Translations under genes and position numbers: made by a program
DNA from: Manganitrophus sp963718695
Lineage (GTDB): Bacteria; Nitrospirota; Nitrospiria; SBBL01; Manganitrophaceae
Assembly (NCBI GenBank): GCA_963718695.1
Contig: OY970371.1
Coordinates: forward strand, 4,464,001 to 4,528,000
DNA length: 64,000 bases
Direction of reading: 5' to 3'
Part shown: positions 63,995 to 64,000 of the stretch, one piece after another
Position numbering within the stretch: the first letter of the stretch is position 1
How the letters are laid out: every line of letters begins with the position of its first letter
Notes under the pieces: model-generated
What the model was told of the DNA's origin: nothing
The model's database searches: none
What the model saw: only the letters and a program-made list of their open reading frames with translations

Positions 63995-64000
63995 GTAGCC

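Noticed and set aside
1..64000. tRNA, rRNA and prophage genes.
   Set aside because: I looked in the intergenic gaps on both strands and saw no cloverleaf, rRNA segment, integrase or phage structural gene; small RNAs cannot be excluded by eye.

Overview
The window looks like a chromosomal segment of a fairly GC-rich diderm bacterium. The diderm signs are a MltB-type lytic transglycosylase, an OpgC-type membrane acyltransferase, several lipoproteins, a Tat system and c-di-GMP signalling. The gene content (a yceD-rpmF-plsX-fab cluster, an orphan NuoF-like protein, sulfur-carrier-dependent cysteine genes with a NIL-domain protein and two MoeB/ThiF paralogues) would fit Nitrospirota or a related lineage. 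That placement is an inference; there is no rRNA or tRNA here to test it.

Layout. Positions 1-5077 (minus strand) hold a large secreted repeat protein that runs off the left edge and is split by an intact 1,280-bp IS3-family element (3503-4782). Excising the element plus one 3-bp target duplication restores the frame exactly. 5.5-10.2 kb: small membrane proteins, an HD phosphohydrolase, a Tat-signal lytic transglycosylase and a TPR protein. 10.2-14.8 kb: malate dehydrogenase, a sigma-54 activator with an N-terminal Rossmann domain in place of a usual sensor, a clear -24/-12 promoter, a zinc-ribbon protein, a NuoF-like flavoprotein and an ErpA/HesB protein. This is the best candidate for an undescribed regulatory system. 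14.9-22.9 kb: the fatty-acid operon yceD-rpmF-plsX-fabH-(fabL-like)-fabD-fabG-acpP-fabF-rnc behind a perfect consensus sigma-70 promoter. plsX carries an apparent one-base frameshift, fabF seems to start at CTG, and the enoyl reductase is FabL-like.

23-35 kb is accessory: an HPP-family protein, a PstI/BsuBI-type restriction-modification island with a DUF2442 gene, a DUF4157-OmpA fusion, a REC-PAS-GGDEF-EAL protein, an M23 peptidase with C-terminal tandem repeats, a lipoprotein phosphatase and a 39-residue membrane peptide. Five transcription units in this stretch share an unusually similar promoter. 35-42 kb: a thiolase-fold protein lacking its nucleophilic cysteine paired with a DUF35 protein, an OpgC-like protein, a PilZ protein, a cytochrome c, an acyl-CoA ligase with a MaoC hydratase, and lexA with a near-perfect palindromic operator. 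42.8-47.5 kb: a receiver/HD-GYP pair and a one-carbon operon (fau-folD-metF-panB). 47.5-57.7 kb: a propeller lipoprotein, an aldehyde dehydrogenase, radA, a LolB-like lipoprotein, tsaB, rimI, tatA, tatC and a second propeller protein. 57.7-64 kb: a JAMM protease, a PilZ-receiver protein and a minus-strand sulfur-carrier cluster (thiS-like, cysM, moeB, thrC, moaD/cysO-like, NIL, moeB). The ThiS-like protein has residues after its Gly-Gly, which the nearby JAMM protease could remove.
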